The translations under genes and the position numbers were made by a program. The notes below the pieces were generated by a model. That model did not search any database and was not told the DNA's origin. It saw only the letters and a list, made by a program, of their open reading frames with translations. Shown piece after piece: positions 44,358 to 51,958 of a stretch of 64,000 nt of DNA; the stretch's first letter is position 1; every line of letters starts with the position of its first letter. Source of the DNA: Flavobacterium rivuli WB 3.3-2 = DSM 21788 (GTDB lineage Bacteria > Bacteroidota > Bacteroidia > Flavobacteriales > Flavobacteriaceae). The stretch lies in the NCBI RefSeq assembly GCF_000378485.1, contig NZ_KB899967.1, forward strand, positions 372,001-436,000. Direction: 5' to 3'.

Positions 44358-44502
44358 TTACACCAAGATTCACAAAGACGGCACAAAGTTTCGCAAAGAT
44401 TTTTTTTTAAGATTACATAAATTTCAGCTGGATTTTAAACTTCAGCTTTTATGCTTTGTGTTTCTTTGCGCCTTCTTTGCGTGTCTTTGTGAAATTTTTT
44501 CG
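44358..44502. repeat. TTCACAAAGACxxGCAAAG inverted repeat overlapping the metX 3' end
   Basis: TTCACAAAGACGGCACAAAG (from 44371) on the plus strand and TTTCACAAAGACACGCAAAG on the minus strand (44498-44479) are inverted copies of one family. The second lies inside the metX coding frame. Confidence 0.8.
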
Positions 44503-45475
44503 AATTTTCATCTGACTGAAATACCGGTGCCAGTATCTCTGCAAGCTGCTCCCACTCTATTAAAAAAGCATCATGCCCATGAACAGATTTTATTTCGTTA
44601 TAATACACCTCATTGCCATTTTGCTTAAGAGCCTCATAGGTTTTGCGGGTTTCATCTGCTGTAAAAAGCAAATCGGTATCTACAGCCACTATGTGTATGG
44701 CTGCTGTTATGGTTTTTGCTACGGCCTCAAAGCTACCGTCCTTTGCCATGTTAATAGTTTTTAGCAAATGGTTCATAAGCTTGTAAGCAGACAATGTAAA
44801 ACGTTCTTCTAAATTTTTGCCATGCTTGGTAAGCCAGTGTTCTACGGCAAAAGCATTATTTATATAAGTGTTATTAAACCTGCCCTGTAATGATTGTGGC
44901 GTGCGGTATAGCAGTATAGCATGCAGGCGCGCATCGGCAATGGGGTTAACAGAGTTGTTTAATATCCTGTCCTGAACCAGCGTGTTAGCAACAACCCAGT
45001 CGGTAGCTTTCCAGTCGGTAGCCACAGGTATTAAATTGGCTACTTTTTCAGGTTCTAAAGCAGCCATCTCCCAGGCAATGCCACCGCCCAGGCTTCCGCC
45101 AATTATAGTATGCAGTTGCAATATGCCCAATTGTTGTAAACCGAGCCAAAAAAACCGGGCAACATCTTGAGCTGTAAAGTCTTTATAATTATATATAAGG
45201 TTATCTGCATTATCATCAAAACCATTACCGGGAATATTAAAGGCTATAACCGTAAAATAGTTGGTATCAATTGTTTTCTCTTCGCCTACCAGCGTATTCC
45301 ACCAGCCATTATAACCACCCACATTAGAGTTACCCGTAAGGGCATGGTTAACTAATACCACCGGTGCATTACCAATTACCGGCCCAAAAAACTGGTAACT
45401 AAGCACAACATCTGTAAGCGTTTTACCGCTCTGCAGGTTCCATTGAGGTATGACAATTTTAAGGAGATTTTCCAT
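44435..45475 (-). CDS. metX: Homoserine O-acetyltransferase (MetX family)
   Basis: A 346-residue alpha/beta-hydrolase-fold acyltransferase: oxyanion segment VLVNHALTGNSNVGG, nucleophile Ser in IIGGSLGGGIAWEMAAL, Asp in VDTDLLFTADE and His in VHGHDAFLIEW. It makes O-acetylhomoserine, the substrate of MetY encoded next door. The last 20 residues (KKFHKDTQRRRKETQSIKAE) are encoded by a dispersed intergenic repeat, so the native end was probably near FQSDEN. A terminator-like hairpin lies ten bases before the ATG. Confidence 0.92.
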   Translation of the reverse strand: MENLLKIVIPQWNLQSGKTLTDVVLSYQFFGPVIGNAPVVLVNHALTGNSNVGGYNGWWNTLVGEEKTIDTNYFTVIAFNIPGNGFDDNADNLIYNYKDFTAQDVARFFWLGLQQLGILQLHTIIGGSLGGGIAWEMAALEPEKVANLIPVATDWKATDWVVANTLVQDRILNNSVNPIADARLHAILLYRTPQSLQGRFNNTYINNAFAVEHWLTKHGKNLEERFTLSAYKLMNHLLKTINMAKDGSFEAVAKTITAAIHIVAVDTDLLFTADETRKTYEALKQNGNEVYYNEIKSVHGHDAFLIEWEQLAEILAPVFQSDENSKKFHKDTQRRRKETQSIKAEV

Positions 45476-45486
45476 AGCAAAATGAT

Positions 45487-45533
45487 TAAAAAAACTGTCC
45501 CGGCTGAGTTAGTTAGAGTACCGGAACAGTTTT
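45487..45533 (-). terminator. Terminator-type hairpin directly before metX
   Basis: Stem AAAACTGT-CCGG / CCGG-ACAGTTTT (45521-45533 with 45491-45503) and T7 on the minus strand, only about ten bases from the metX ATG. It may end the metY transcript or attenuate metX; no convincing leader peptide precedes it. Confidence 0.75.
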
Positions 45534-45591
45534 ACAAACAAACCAAAACACATTTATTATTTTTATTATTACTCAAGTGAGTAACGTTATA

Positions 45592-45741
45592 TTTTCACCA
45601 CATAGATACATAGGCTTTGTTGAGCAAGAGATTTTATAGACACCCCTGGTATAACATAGTTAAAAACTATGTAAACTATTTTAGGCTTTATCATCTGGTT
45701 TAATATGCCCGAATAGTCTTATGTTTCTATGTGGTAAAATT
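45592..45741. repeat. CCACATAGATACATAG inverted repeat
   Basis: TTTTCACCACATAGATACAT (from 45592) and TATGTTTCTATGTGGTAAAA (45720-45739) are inverted copies, leaving an AT-rich centre. It occupies the 270-base gap between metY and metX together with the hairpin. Confidence 0.75.
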
Positions 45742-45745
45742 TTAT

Positions 45746-47038
45746 TTAAACCGTAACAGGGCTTTTAATATTTGCAAACACTGCCTGCAAATCGGCTTTA
45801 AGGTCTTCTATATCTTCTATGCCCACAGACAGGCGAACCAGGTCTTTAAATACTCCTGTTGCTTCCTGCTGCTCATTATTTAACTGCTGGTGTGTGGTAC
45901 TTGCCGGGTGGATGATTAGCGATTTTGTGTCGCCTATGTTTGCCAGTAAGGAGAACAACTTAGTCTGGTCAGCAATTTTCTTTGCCGCTTCATAGCCGCC
46001 TTTATGACCAAAGGTTATAAGCCCGCTTTGGCCTTTTGGCAAATATTCTTTAGCCAGTGCATTATATTTGCTGGATGCAAGCCCGGGATAATTTACCCAC
46101 GCCACATCTTCATGATTTTCGAGCCATTGTGCCAGTGCCAGTGCATTGCTGCTGTGTTTTTCTATACGCACCTGCAATGTTTCGAGTCCCTGTATGGTCT
46201 GGAATGCGTTAAAGGGGCTTAGTGCCGCACCAAAATCGCGCAGGCCTTCTATACGTGCTTTGGCAATAAAGGCTGCGGGGCCAAGCGCTTCATGGTATAC
46301 TAAACCGTGGTATCCGGCAGATGGCTCTGTAAACTCCGGGAACTTGCCACTGCTCCAGTCAAATTTTCCGGCATCTATAATCGCGCCGCCCAGCGAGGTT
46401 CCGTTACCGGTAATGTATTTTGTAAGCGAATGGATAACAATATCTGCACCATGCGCTATAGGGTTAAGCAGATAAGGCGTAGGCACGGTATTATCTACAA
46501 TAAAAGGAACTTTAAACGCTTGGGCTTCCGCCGAAATTCCTTTAAGGTCAAGAATATCCAACTTGGGGTTGCCTAAAGATTCGGCAAAGAACAAACGGGT
46601 ATTTTCCTGTGCAGCTTTGGTAAAGTTAGCCGGGTCAGACGGGTCTACAAACGTGGTTGTAATACCCAATCGCGGTAAGGTTACATTAAACAAATTGTAA
46701 GTGCCGCCATACAGGCTGTTAGAAGATACTATGTGATCGCCTGCTTTTAGCAGCACAAGCAATGCCGTGGTTAGTGCCGATGTACCCGATGCGGTAACCA
46801 CTGCGCCTATTCCGCCTTCAAGGGCTGCAAGGCGCTGTTCTAAAACATCGTTTGTTGGATTATTAAGGCGGGTGTAAATATAGCCGGGCTCTGCAAGGCC
46901 AAAAAGGTTAGCCGCATGCTCTGCATTATTAAAAACGTATGATGTTGTCTGGTAAATAGGCACGGCTCGTGTTCCTCCATTTTTTGTAACATCGTGTCCT
47001 GCGTGTAGTGCTGCTGTAGAAAATTGTTGTGTGCTCAT
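45746..47038 (-). CDS. metY: O-acetylhomoserine sulfhydrylase / aminocarboxypropyltransferase
   Basis: A 430-residue PLP enzyme of the Cys/Met metabolism family that joins sulfide to O-acetylhomoserine, giving homocysteine. Motifs are YQTTSYVFNNAEHAANLF, YTRLNNPTNDVLEQRLAALE, TASGTSALTTALLVLL, the PLP lysine in VIHSLTKYITGNGTSLGG, and RLSVGIEDIEDLKADL. Preceded by two attenuators in series (L3 and L2). Confidence 0.95.
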   Translation of the reverse strand: MSTQQFSTAALHAGHDVTKNGGTRAVPIYQTTSYVFNNAEHAANLFGLAEPGYIYTRLNNPTNDVLEQRLAALEGGIGAVVTASGTSALTTALLVLLKAGDHIVSSNSLYGGTYNLFNVTLPRLGITTTFVDPSDPANFTKAAQENTRLFFAESLGNPKLDILDLKGISAEAQAFKVPFIVDNTVPTPYLLNPIAHGADIVIHSLTKYITGNGTSLGGAIIDAGKFDWSSGKFPEFTEPSAGYHGLVYHEALGPAAFIAKARIEGLRDFGAALSPFNAFQTIQGLETLQVRIEKHSSNALALAQWLENHEDVAWVNYPGLASSKYNALAKEYLPKGQSGLITFGHKGGYEAAKKIADQTKLFSLLANIGDTKSLIIHPASTTHQQLNNEQQEATGVFKDLVRLSVGIEDIEDLKADLQAVFANIKSPVTV

Positions 47039-47099
47039 GATAGTAGATTTTTAAAGATTTTATTAGAATTTGAACGAACTAAGATTTAACAGAAAATAA

Positions 47100-47135
47100 A
47101 AAAGCCCTCCTGGCATTGGTACCAAAAGGGCTTTA
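47100..47135 (-). terminator. Attenuator terminator of leader L2 (upstream of metY)
   Basis: On the minus strand AAAGCCCTTTTGG pairs with CCAGGAGGGCTTT, then T6. The upstream-arm segment CUUUUGG (47128-47122) is also a perfect complement of CCAAAAG in leader L2 (47181-47175, codons 16-18), so termination and antitermination pairings exclude each other. It ends about 60 bases before the metY ATG. Confidence 0.82.
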
Positions 47136-47153
47136 CAGTATTTGAACTATAAA

Positions 47154-47228
47154 CTAAAAGATGTGACTCTTTCGCTTTTGGCTACGGGGTAAGGTTGCGC
47201 ACATGCACACCATACAACACATTACCAT
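47154..47228 (-). CDS. Leader peptide L2, Met/Cys-rich (24 codons)
   Basis: Begins MVMCCMVCMC: four Met and four Cys in the first ten residues, then ATLPRSQKRKSHIF. The density of exactly the amino acids whose pathway is controlled is the hallmark of an attenuation leader. Codons 16-18 (AGC CAA AAG) complement the terminator arm; a ribosome held at codons 6-10 would not cover them. The stop codon is about 20 bases ahead of the terminator. Confidence 0.85.
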   Translation of the reverse strand: MVMCCMVCMCATLPRSQKRKSHIF

Positions 47229-47336
47229 TTTATTTGAAGCGAATTTTGTCATTTTTATATTTTTTATCATCCTTAACCCCTCCCGCTGTAGGGAGGGGTG
47301 GCAGAACGAACACTAAGAATCATTTTTTTATAAACC

Positions 47337-47370
47337 AAAAAAAAAGCCTCCCGTTGTGCGGAAGGCTTTT
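47337..47370 (-). terminator. Attenuator terminator of leader L3
   Basis: On the minus strand AAAAGCCTTCC, loop, GGGAGGCTTTTTTTTT. The arm segment GCCTTCCGC (47366-47358) can pair with GCGGATAGC of leader L3 (47414-47406): a five-base GCGGA core plus two outer pairs, with two mismatches between. Confidence 0.8.
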
Positions 47371-47393
47371 GCGTATATTTTAAAAACTTAAAA

Positions 47394-47462
47394 TTAGGCA
47401 ATAGCGCTATCCGCGGAAGAGTCCGGCATGATACAACACATATTGCAGATAATAAATTTCAT
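47394..47462 (-). CDS. Leader peptide L3 (22 codons, Cys/Met-rich)
   Basis: Begins MKFIICNMCCIM (three Cys and two internal Met within twelve residues) and ends PDSSADSAIA. Same length and same MKF / Met12 / SAxxAI frame as leader B before OsmC. Codons 17-19 overlap the antiterminator segment. It is the first unit of a double attenuator: L3, terminator, L2, terminator, metY. Confidence 0.8.
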   Translation of the reverse strand: MKFIICNMCCIMPDSSADSAIA

Positions 47463-47484
47463 TTTGTTCAGTTTTTCTGTTTAG

Positions 47485-47515
47485 CAAACTTCTTAACTTA
47501 TTTTTAATTTACCAA
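47485..47515 (-). promoter_or_regulatory. Promoter of the metY leader array
   Basis: On the minus strand TTG, 20 bases, GAAGTTTG, 22 bases before the L3 ATG. The GAAGTTTG box and the 20-base spacing equal those of the leader B promoter; sequence similarity continues into the leader start (CAGAA.AA..GAA, then ATGAAATTTA). Confidence 0.6.
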
Positions 47516-47866
47516 ATAAAATTCAAAACTTTAACAAATTTATTTTAAGCACCAATTTTAAAAAAACATGCCCGTGCCACAGGTTTGCAATTTTTAACAA
47601 TAAGCGTACAGGTAATAGCGCACCCATAAATATTATCATTTGTAAAATTTGCAGGCTATTAATTATAAGGCTGCAGATGGTATTATACCCTTTTAAACAA
47701 TTTGCATTCCCCAACTTAAACATCGGATTCAGTAAAAATTAATTTACAATAATTTTTTCTAATAATAACTTTAATGTAGCATTGGGCAAAATATAAAAAA
47801 GGCTGCAGGCATTGTTAAAATAAAAAAAACAGCGATGCACAATAATATAAAAGCATTAAAAAGTGG
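47516..47866. other. AT-rich intergenic stretch, no feature seen
   Basis: Between the metY leader promoter and the metK promoter region I see no credible gene. A minus-strand frame at 47523-47723 has no family features, an odd composition and no partner, and I do not accept it. Confidence 0.5.
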
Positions 47867-47896
47867 TTGTATTTTTTTTATTCCAATAAGGTTTTA

Positions 47897-47904
47897 TACA
47901 TTTG
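47897..47904 (+). promoter_or_regulatory. metK promoter -7 box
   Basis: TACATTTG matches TAnnTTTG fully. The nearest upstream TTG (47867) is 27 bases away, longer than usual. Transcription would start near 47911, right at the 5' side of the SAM-II aptamer. Confidence 0.5.
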
Positions 47905-47916
47905 CACCGAAATAAT

Positions 47917-47970
47917 TAGAGGAAAGATTTGTACTGATTGCAACCTCATTAAAAAATGCTAAAGCAGGAC
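47917..47970 (+). promoter_or_regulatory. SAM-II riboswitch upstream of metK
   Basis: The stretch runs GAGGAAAGATTTGTACTGAT, TGCAACCTCATTAAAAAATG and CTAAAGCAGGA. It has the SAM-II layout: P1 GAGG / CCTC, the loop core GATTT...ATTGCA, an A-rich joiner and the conserved GCTAAA plus AGG of the pseudoknot. The conserved GCTAAAG (47958-47964) is also a perfect complement of CTTTAGC (47980-47986), giving an alternative hairpin that SAM binding would prevent. The metK ATG is 60 bases further on. Confidence 0.82.
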
Positions 47971-48029
47971 TTCCCTCCCCTTTAGCTGTTGCAAGCGCTT
48001 TTCCCTACTAAATTAATAGACTATATACT

Positions 48030-49280
48030 ATGGCATATTTATTTACGTCAGAATCAGTGAGCGAAGGACATCCTGACAAAATTGCTGACCAGATTTCCGA
48101 TGCACTTATCGACAACTTCCTTGCGTTCGACCCGGAGAGCAAAGTAGCCTGCGAAACGCTTGTTACCACAGGCCAGGTAATTCTTGCAGGAGAGGTAAAA
48201 TCTAAAATTTATCTTGATGTACAATCTATAGCACGCGAGGTAATCCGCAAAATAGGTTATACCAAGAGCGAATATATGTTTGAGGCTAACTCTTGTGGTG
48301 TACTTTCTGCCATACACGAGCAGTCTCAGGACATTAACCAGGGTGTAGACCGCCACACTAAAGAAGAACAGGGTGCCGGCGACCAGGGTATGATGTTTGG
48401 GTATGCTACTAACGAAACCGAAGACTATATGCCGCTTGCGCTAAACCTTAGCCATAAACTGCTACAGGAACTGGCTGCACTTAGGCGTGAAAACAACGAA
48501 ATTACTTACCTGCGCCCTGATGCTAAAAGTCAGGTAACGCTGGAGTATGACGATAACAATAAGCCGGTGCGCATTGATGCTATTGTGGTTTCTACACAGC
48601 ATGATGATTTTGATGAGGAGCCTGCTATGCTTGCTAAAATTAAAAAAGATATTATAGAGATATTAGTACCCAGGGTAGTAAAAAACAACCCTGCTTATGC
48701 TCACCTCTTTAACGATAGCATAGAGTACCACATAAACCCTACAGGTAAGTTTGTTATAGGCGGGCCTCACGGCGATACAGGCCTTACAGGCCGTAAAATT
48801 ATTGTAGATACTTATGGTGGTAAAGGTGCTCACGGTGGTGGAGCTTTCTCTGGTAAAGACCCAAGTAAAGTAGATCGTAGTGCTGCTTATGCTACTCGCC
48901 ACATTGCTAAAAACCTTGTTGCTGCCGGCATTGCAGACGAAATACTTGTGCAGGTATCTTATGCCATTGGTGTTGCAAAACCTATGGGTGTTTACATTAA
49001 CACGTATGGCACAAGCAAACTAAACCTTACCGATGGTGAAATTGCTAAAAAGGTAGAAGCCCTGTTTGACCTTCGCCCGTACTTTATAGAGCAACGCCTT
49101 AAACTGCGTAACCCTATATACAGCGAAACTGCTGCTTACGGACACATGGGCCGCAAGCCGGAAACTGTTATAAAAACTTTTACTGCCCCTAATGGCGAAA
49201 CTAAAACACTGGAAGTGGAATTGTTTACATGGGAAAAACTTGACTATGTAGATAAAGTAAAAGCTGCCTTTGCATTGTAA
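48030..49280 (+). CDS. metK: S-adenosylmethionine synthetase
   Basis: A 416-residue methionine adenosyltransferase making SAM from methionine and ATP. Motifs are [56 protein letters not shown] and [19 protein letters not shown] (P-loop-like GGGAFSGKD). It ends the methionine pathway of this region, and its product is the ligand of both riboswitches seen here. Two terminators follow. Confidence 0.98.
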   Translation: MAYLFTSESVSEGHPDKIADQISDALIDNFLAFDPESKVACETLVTTGQVILAGEVKSKIYLDVQSIAREVIRKIGYTKSEYMFEANSCGVLSAIHEQSQDINQGVDRHTKEEQGAGDQGMMFGYATNETEDYMPLALNLSHKLLQELAALRRENNEITYLRPDAKSQVTLEYDDNNKPVRIDAIVVSTQHDDFDEEPAMLAKIKKDIIEILVPRVVKNNPAYAHLFNDSIEYHINPTGKFVIGGPHGDTGLTGRKIIVDTYGGKGAHGGGAFSGKDPSKVDRSAAYATRHIAKNLVAAGIADEILVQVSYAIGVAKPMGVYINTYGTSKLNLTDGEIAKKVEALFDLRPYFIEQRLKLRNPIYSETAAYGHMGRKPETVIKTFTAPNGETKTLEVELFTWEKLDYVDKVKAAFAL

Positions 49281-49301
49281 TTTACAGATAGATATATACA
49301 A

Positions 49302-49333
49302 AAAAAAGGAACATCATAACGGTGTTCCTTTTT
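49302..49333 (+). terminator. metK terminator
   Basis: Stem AAAAAGGAACA / TGTTCCTTTTT with an eight-base loop and T6, 21 bases after the stop codon. Confidence 0.85.
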
Positions 49334-49350
49334 TATTGACTCTTAAAAAC

Positions 49351-49379
49351 AAAAGGGACTGTGATGAACAGTCCCTTTT
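49351..49379. terminator. Bidirectional terminator
   Basis: Perfect stem AAAAGGGACTGT / ACAGTCCCTTTT, loop GATGA; placed between metK and a convergent small gene. Confidence 0.85.
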
Positions 49380-49400
49380 GTTTTATGCATTTAGATGTAT

Positions 49401-49628
49401 CTATTCGGCATCTAAAAATATCGATTTAAAGGCTTCATTAAGCTTCTCTTTAATATCGTTTGGCATATCGTTTTTAGGAAAAAGGAGTGCGGGCAGGTCA
49501 TCATTAGACTTACCTATCATGTAAACCCTCGACATAGTTTTTCCCCTGAAATATTCCATGTTATCAACCCTGATTTGTTCTACAAGTGAGCCGAAAGACT
49601 CTTTTTTAAGCTGATAATCACTCGCCAT
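49401..49628 (-). CDS. Small uncharacterised protein
   Basis: A 75-residue cytoplasmic protein (MASDYQLKKESFGSLVEQIR ... SIFLDAE) with a mix of basic and acidic stretches and no recognised domain. It has an ordinary ATG, flavobacterial codon use and its own terminator, so it is likely real. It converges with metK. Confidence 0.65.
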   Translation of the reverse strand: MASDYQLKKESFGSLVEQIRVDNMEYFRGKTMSRVYMIGKSNDDLPALLFPKNDMPNDIKEKLNEAFKSIFLDAE

Positions 49629-49820
49629 ATTTTCTCTTTGTATTATTGTTACGGCAAAGATAGGTCTTTTCTATAGAAAATCCCAGTAAATACAAGCACC
49701 TGCTATAGTAATTATAAGGTTTAACATTATTAAGGATATGTTAAAAGTATATTCTAATTTACAATAGCGATCATGAAAGTCTGATCATACAGTAGTGTGC
49801 GAAAAATAACGATAAGATTA

Positions 49821-50126
49821 TTACATATCCATCCAGCCTAATGCTGTAAATCCAAAATACATACTAACAAATAACAATACTGCTGTTATAACCGACAACA
49901 CGAGAAATTTCTTTGGGTCGATATTTTTTTTATAATCAGTAACCATTATCCTGTAAACAGTAGCCATTATAGACATTGATGTAATACTGAAAATGATAAG
50001 CACTATAATGAGGTCCTTAAAACTCTTTATAAAGCTGAACACAATAATGGGAGTCAAAAAAAACATATTTATAATTGGCAACTTTTTTAAAAAGTAATCA
50101 AGCTTAGGATAGGCTGTATTTTGCAT
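49821..50126 (-). CDS. Small three-helix membrane protein
   Basis: A 101-residue protein with three predicted membrane segments (about residues 19-33, 38-58 and 75-98). No family is recognised. It stands alone between a small gene and a divergent exported protein. Function unknown. Confidence 0.55.
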   Translation of the reverse strand: MQNTAYPKLDYFLKKLPIINMFFLTPIIVFSFIKSFKDLIIVLIIFSITSMSIMATVYRIMVTDYKKNIDPKKFLVLSVITAVLLFVSMYFGFTALGWMDM

Positions 50127-50410
50127 ACCGTAAAAATAGTAAAATTTATATGCCCAATATGCCGTGACTAAAACTAAATAAAATACCGTGCCGAAAATAA
50201 TAAGTAACCTTGGCTGTACATTGTAGCGAGATATTCTATATAAGTCGCAAAACTGTGTGAATGTATATATTGAGTATACTAAGCACTAAGGTAATGCCTT
50301 TCATCTCGCCTCAAAGCATAACACACAAAACAGCAAGGATCGTCTACAAAAAATACATTTTTTACGGCGGAATACTAAAGCCACAGTATTTTTTTTACAT
50401 TTACAACAGC

Positions 50411-51199
50411 ATGAAAAAAACACTACTCTTACTTTTCTTATTTTGTTTTACTGCACAGGCACAGGAAATTGGCATTCCTGTAAAATTTATGCAAAGCAGC
50501 AAGAACCCGCCGCAGCGCTACATAGGCACCGATGCCTTTGGGTGGGAATATACCATTGCCAATAACGAGTTCAGGAAAACGAAAGACGGAAAATCTGTTA
50601 AATACCAAAACGTGGGCCTGGGAGAGATTTACAGGGTAGACATCCAGAACCCATTGCAGATCGTTTTATTTTACAGAAAATTTAATAGCGTGGTACTGCT
50701 GGATAACCAGCTTAACCAAACGGCTACCATAAACTTTAGCGCGCTCCCTACAGAACTTATTGCAGAGGCAGCTTCGTTAGCATCGCAAAACCGGTTATGG
50801 ATCTATGATATTACCACACAGCAAATAGGGCTGTATGACCCGATGCGCAACAACTTCCGTACGCTTACCCCACCTTTTAACGATGGCATAAAATATTACC
50901 AGAGCGACTATAATTATTTTTACTGGATAGATAACGCAGGTAAATGCTTTACAGTAAACCTTTTTGGCAAAGTTACCGCACTGGGCAGCGTACCTGCCTT
51001 TGACCAGGCACAAATACTATCTGCCACACAAATTTTATACAGTAAAGACAACAGCCTGTACCTGTACGACCTGCCCGCTAAAACCCGAAAGTTTGTGCAG
51101 ATTAACGAAAAAAGCTTTGCCTCTTTTTACTACGCCTCCCAAATTTTATCTATTTTTACGGAAAGCGAAATCATTCAATATAAAATTACTTTTAACTAA
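50411..51199 (+). CDS. Exported propeller-like protein of unknown function
   Basis: A 262-residue exported protein from ATG 50411 (signal MKKTLLLLFLFCFTAQAQ). It shows repeated strand pairs as in a beta-propeller (VVLLDNQLNQTATINF, RLWIYDITTQQIGLYDPMRN, YNYFYWIDNAGKCFTVNLFG, NSLYLYDLPAKTRKFV). A longer frame to 50261 only adds non-conserved intergenic residues. Its stop overlaps the dNK start (TAATG), so translation is coupled. Confidence 0.78.
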   Translation: MKKTLLLLFLFCFTAQAQEIGIPVKFMQSSKNPPQRYIGTDAFGWEYTIANNEFRKTKDGKSVKYQNVGLGEIYRVDIQNPLQIVLFYRKFNSVVLLDNQLNQTATINFSALPTELIAEAASLASQNRLWIYDITTQQIGLYDPMRNNFRTLTPPFNDGIKYYQSDYNYFYWIDNAGKCFTVNLFGKVTALGSVPAFDQAQILSATQILYSKDNSLYLYDLPAKTRKFVQINEKSFASFYYASQILSIFTESEIIQYKITFN

Positions 51200-51813
51200 T
51201 GCATATAGCTGTTGCAGGAAATATTGGCGCCGGGAAAACAACTCTTACCGGTTTGCTTGCCAAACATTTTAAATGGGAACCCCACTATGAGGATGTTGTA
51301 GACAACCCTTATCTTGACGATTTTTACCACCAGATGGAACGATGGTCTTTTAACCTGCAAATTTACTTTTTAAATACCCGCCTTAGCCAGATACTACAGT
51401 TTCGCGAAAGCGGAAAGAAGATTATCCAGGACCGTACCATATATGAGGATGCCCATATATTTGCCCCTAACCTGCATGCTATGGGGCTTATGGCTAACCG
51501 TGACTACGAAAACTACAAATCGCTTTTTGAGCTTATGGAGGGTTTTGTGGGCGCGCCAGATTTACTTATTTACCTGCGAAGCTCTATCCCCAATCTCGTA
51601 GGGCATATACACAAGCGTGGACGCGATTATGAGAACTCTATATCTATAGATTACCTTAGCCGCCTTAATGAGCGCTACGAAGCCTGGATACAGAATTATG
51701 ATAAGGGCAAGCTGCTTATTATTGATGTGGATAAAAACAATTTTGTAGATAATCCCGAAGACCTGGGCGATATCATTAACCGTATTAACGCAGAGTTGCA
51801 CGGGTTGTTTTAA
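51199..51813 (+). CDS. Deoxynucleoside kinase
   Basis: A 204-residue kinase of the dNK family, phosphorylating deoxynucleosides for salvage. P-loop AGNIGAGKTTLTGLLAKH, the ERS-like QDRTIYEDAHIFA, LDDFYHQMERWSF substrate region and the RGRDYENSISIDYL lid segment. It starts in the stop codon of the preceding gene (TAATG). Confidence 0.92.
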   Translation: MHIAVAGNIGAGKTTLTGLLAKHFKWEPHYEDVVDNPYLDDFYHQMERWSFNLQIYFLNTRLSQILQFRESGKKIIQDRTIYEDAHIFAPNLHAMGLMANRDYENYKSLFELMEGFVGAPDLLIYLRSSIPNLVGHIHKRGRDYENSISIDYLSRLNERYEAWIQNYDKGKLLIIDVDKNNFVDNPEDLGDIINRINAELHGLF

Positions 51814-51868
51814 TTTGTTTCAGGTTTAAAGTTTATAGTTTTTTGAAAGTTGACTGCCCGTAATATCT

Positions 51869-51958
51869 GTAGAGATGCATTGAATGCGTCTTACAATAAA
51901 ATCAACAGTAACTAATTTCCTATTCCACATACGCAGGACGCATTCCATGCGTCTCTAC
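51869..51958. repeat. GTAGAGATGCATTGAATGCGTC inverted repeat
   Basis: Left arm starts GTAGAGATGCATTGAATGCG (51869) and right arm ends GCATTCCATGCGTCTCTAC (51958); arms of about 24 bases pair with few mismatches around an AT-rich centre. The right arm reaches the stop codon of the next minus-strand gene. Confidence 0.85.

Noticed and set aside
45505..45551. Short frame MCFGLFVKLFRYSN overlapping the metX hairpin, as a leader peptide
   Set aside because: Only one Cys and no internal Met, it runs through the hairpin itself, and there is no antiterminator segment as in the four accepted leaders.
47276..47299. CCCCTCCC / GGGAGGGG hairpin between L3 and L2 as a third attenuator
   Set aside because: It lacks a T-run on the minus strand and resembles common intergenic repeats; no leader frame matches it.
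47523..47723. 66-codon minus-strand frame upstream of the metY leader array
   Set aside because: Leu/Ile-rich translation of AT-rich DNA, no family feature, no terminator of its own; the real signals start at 47515.
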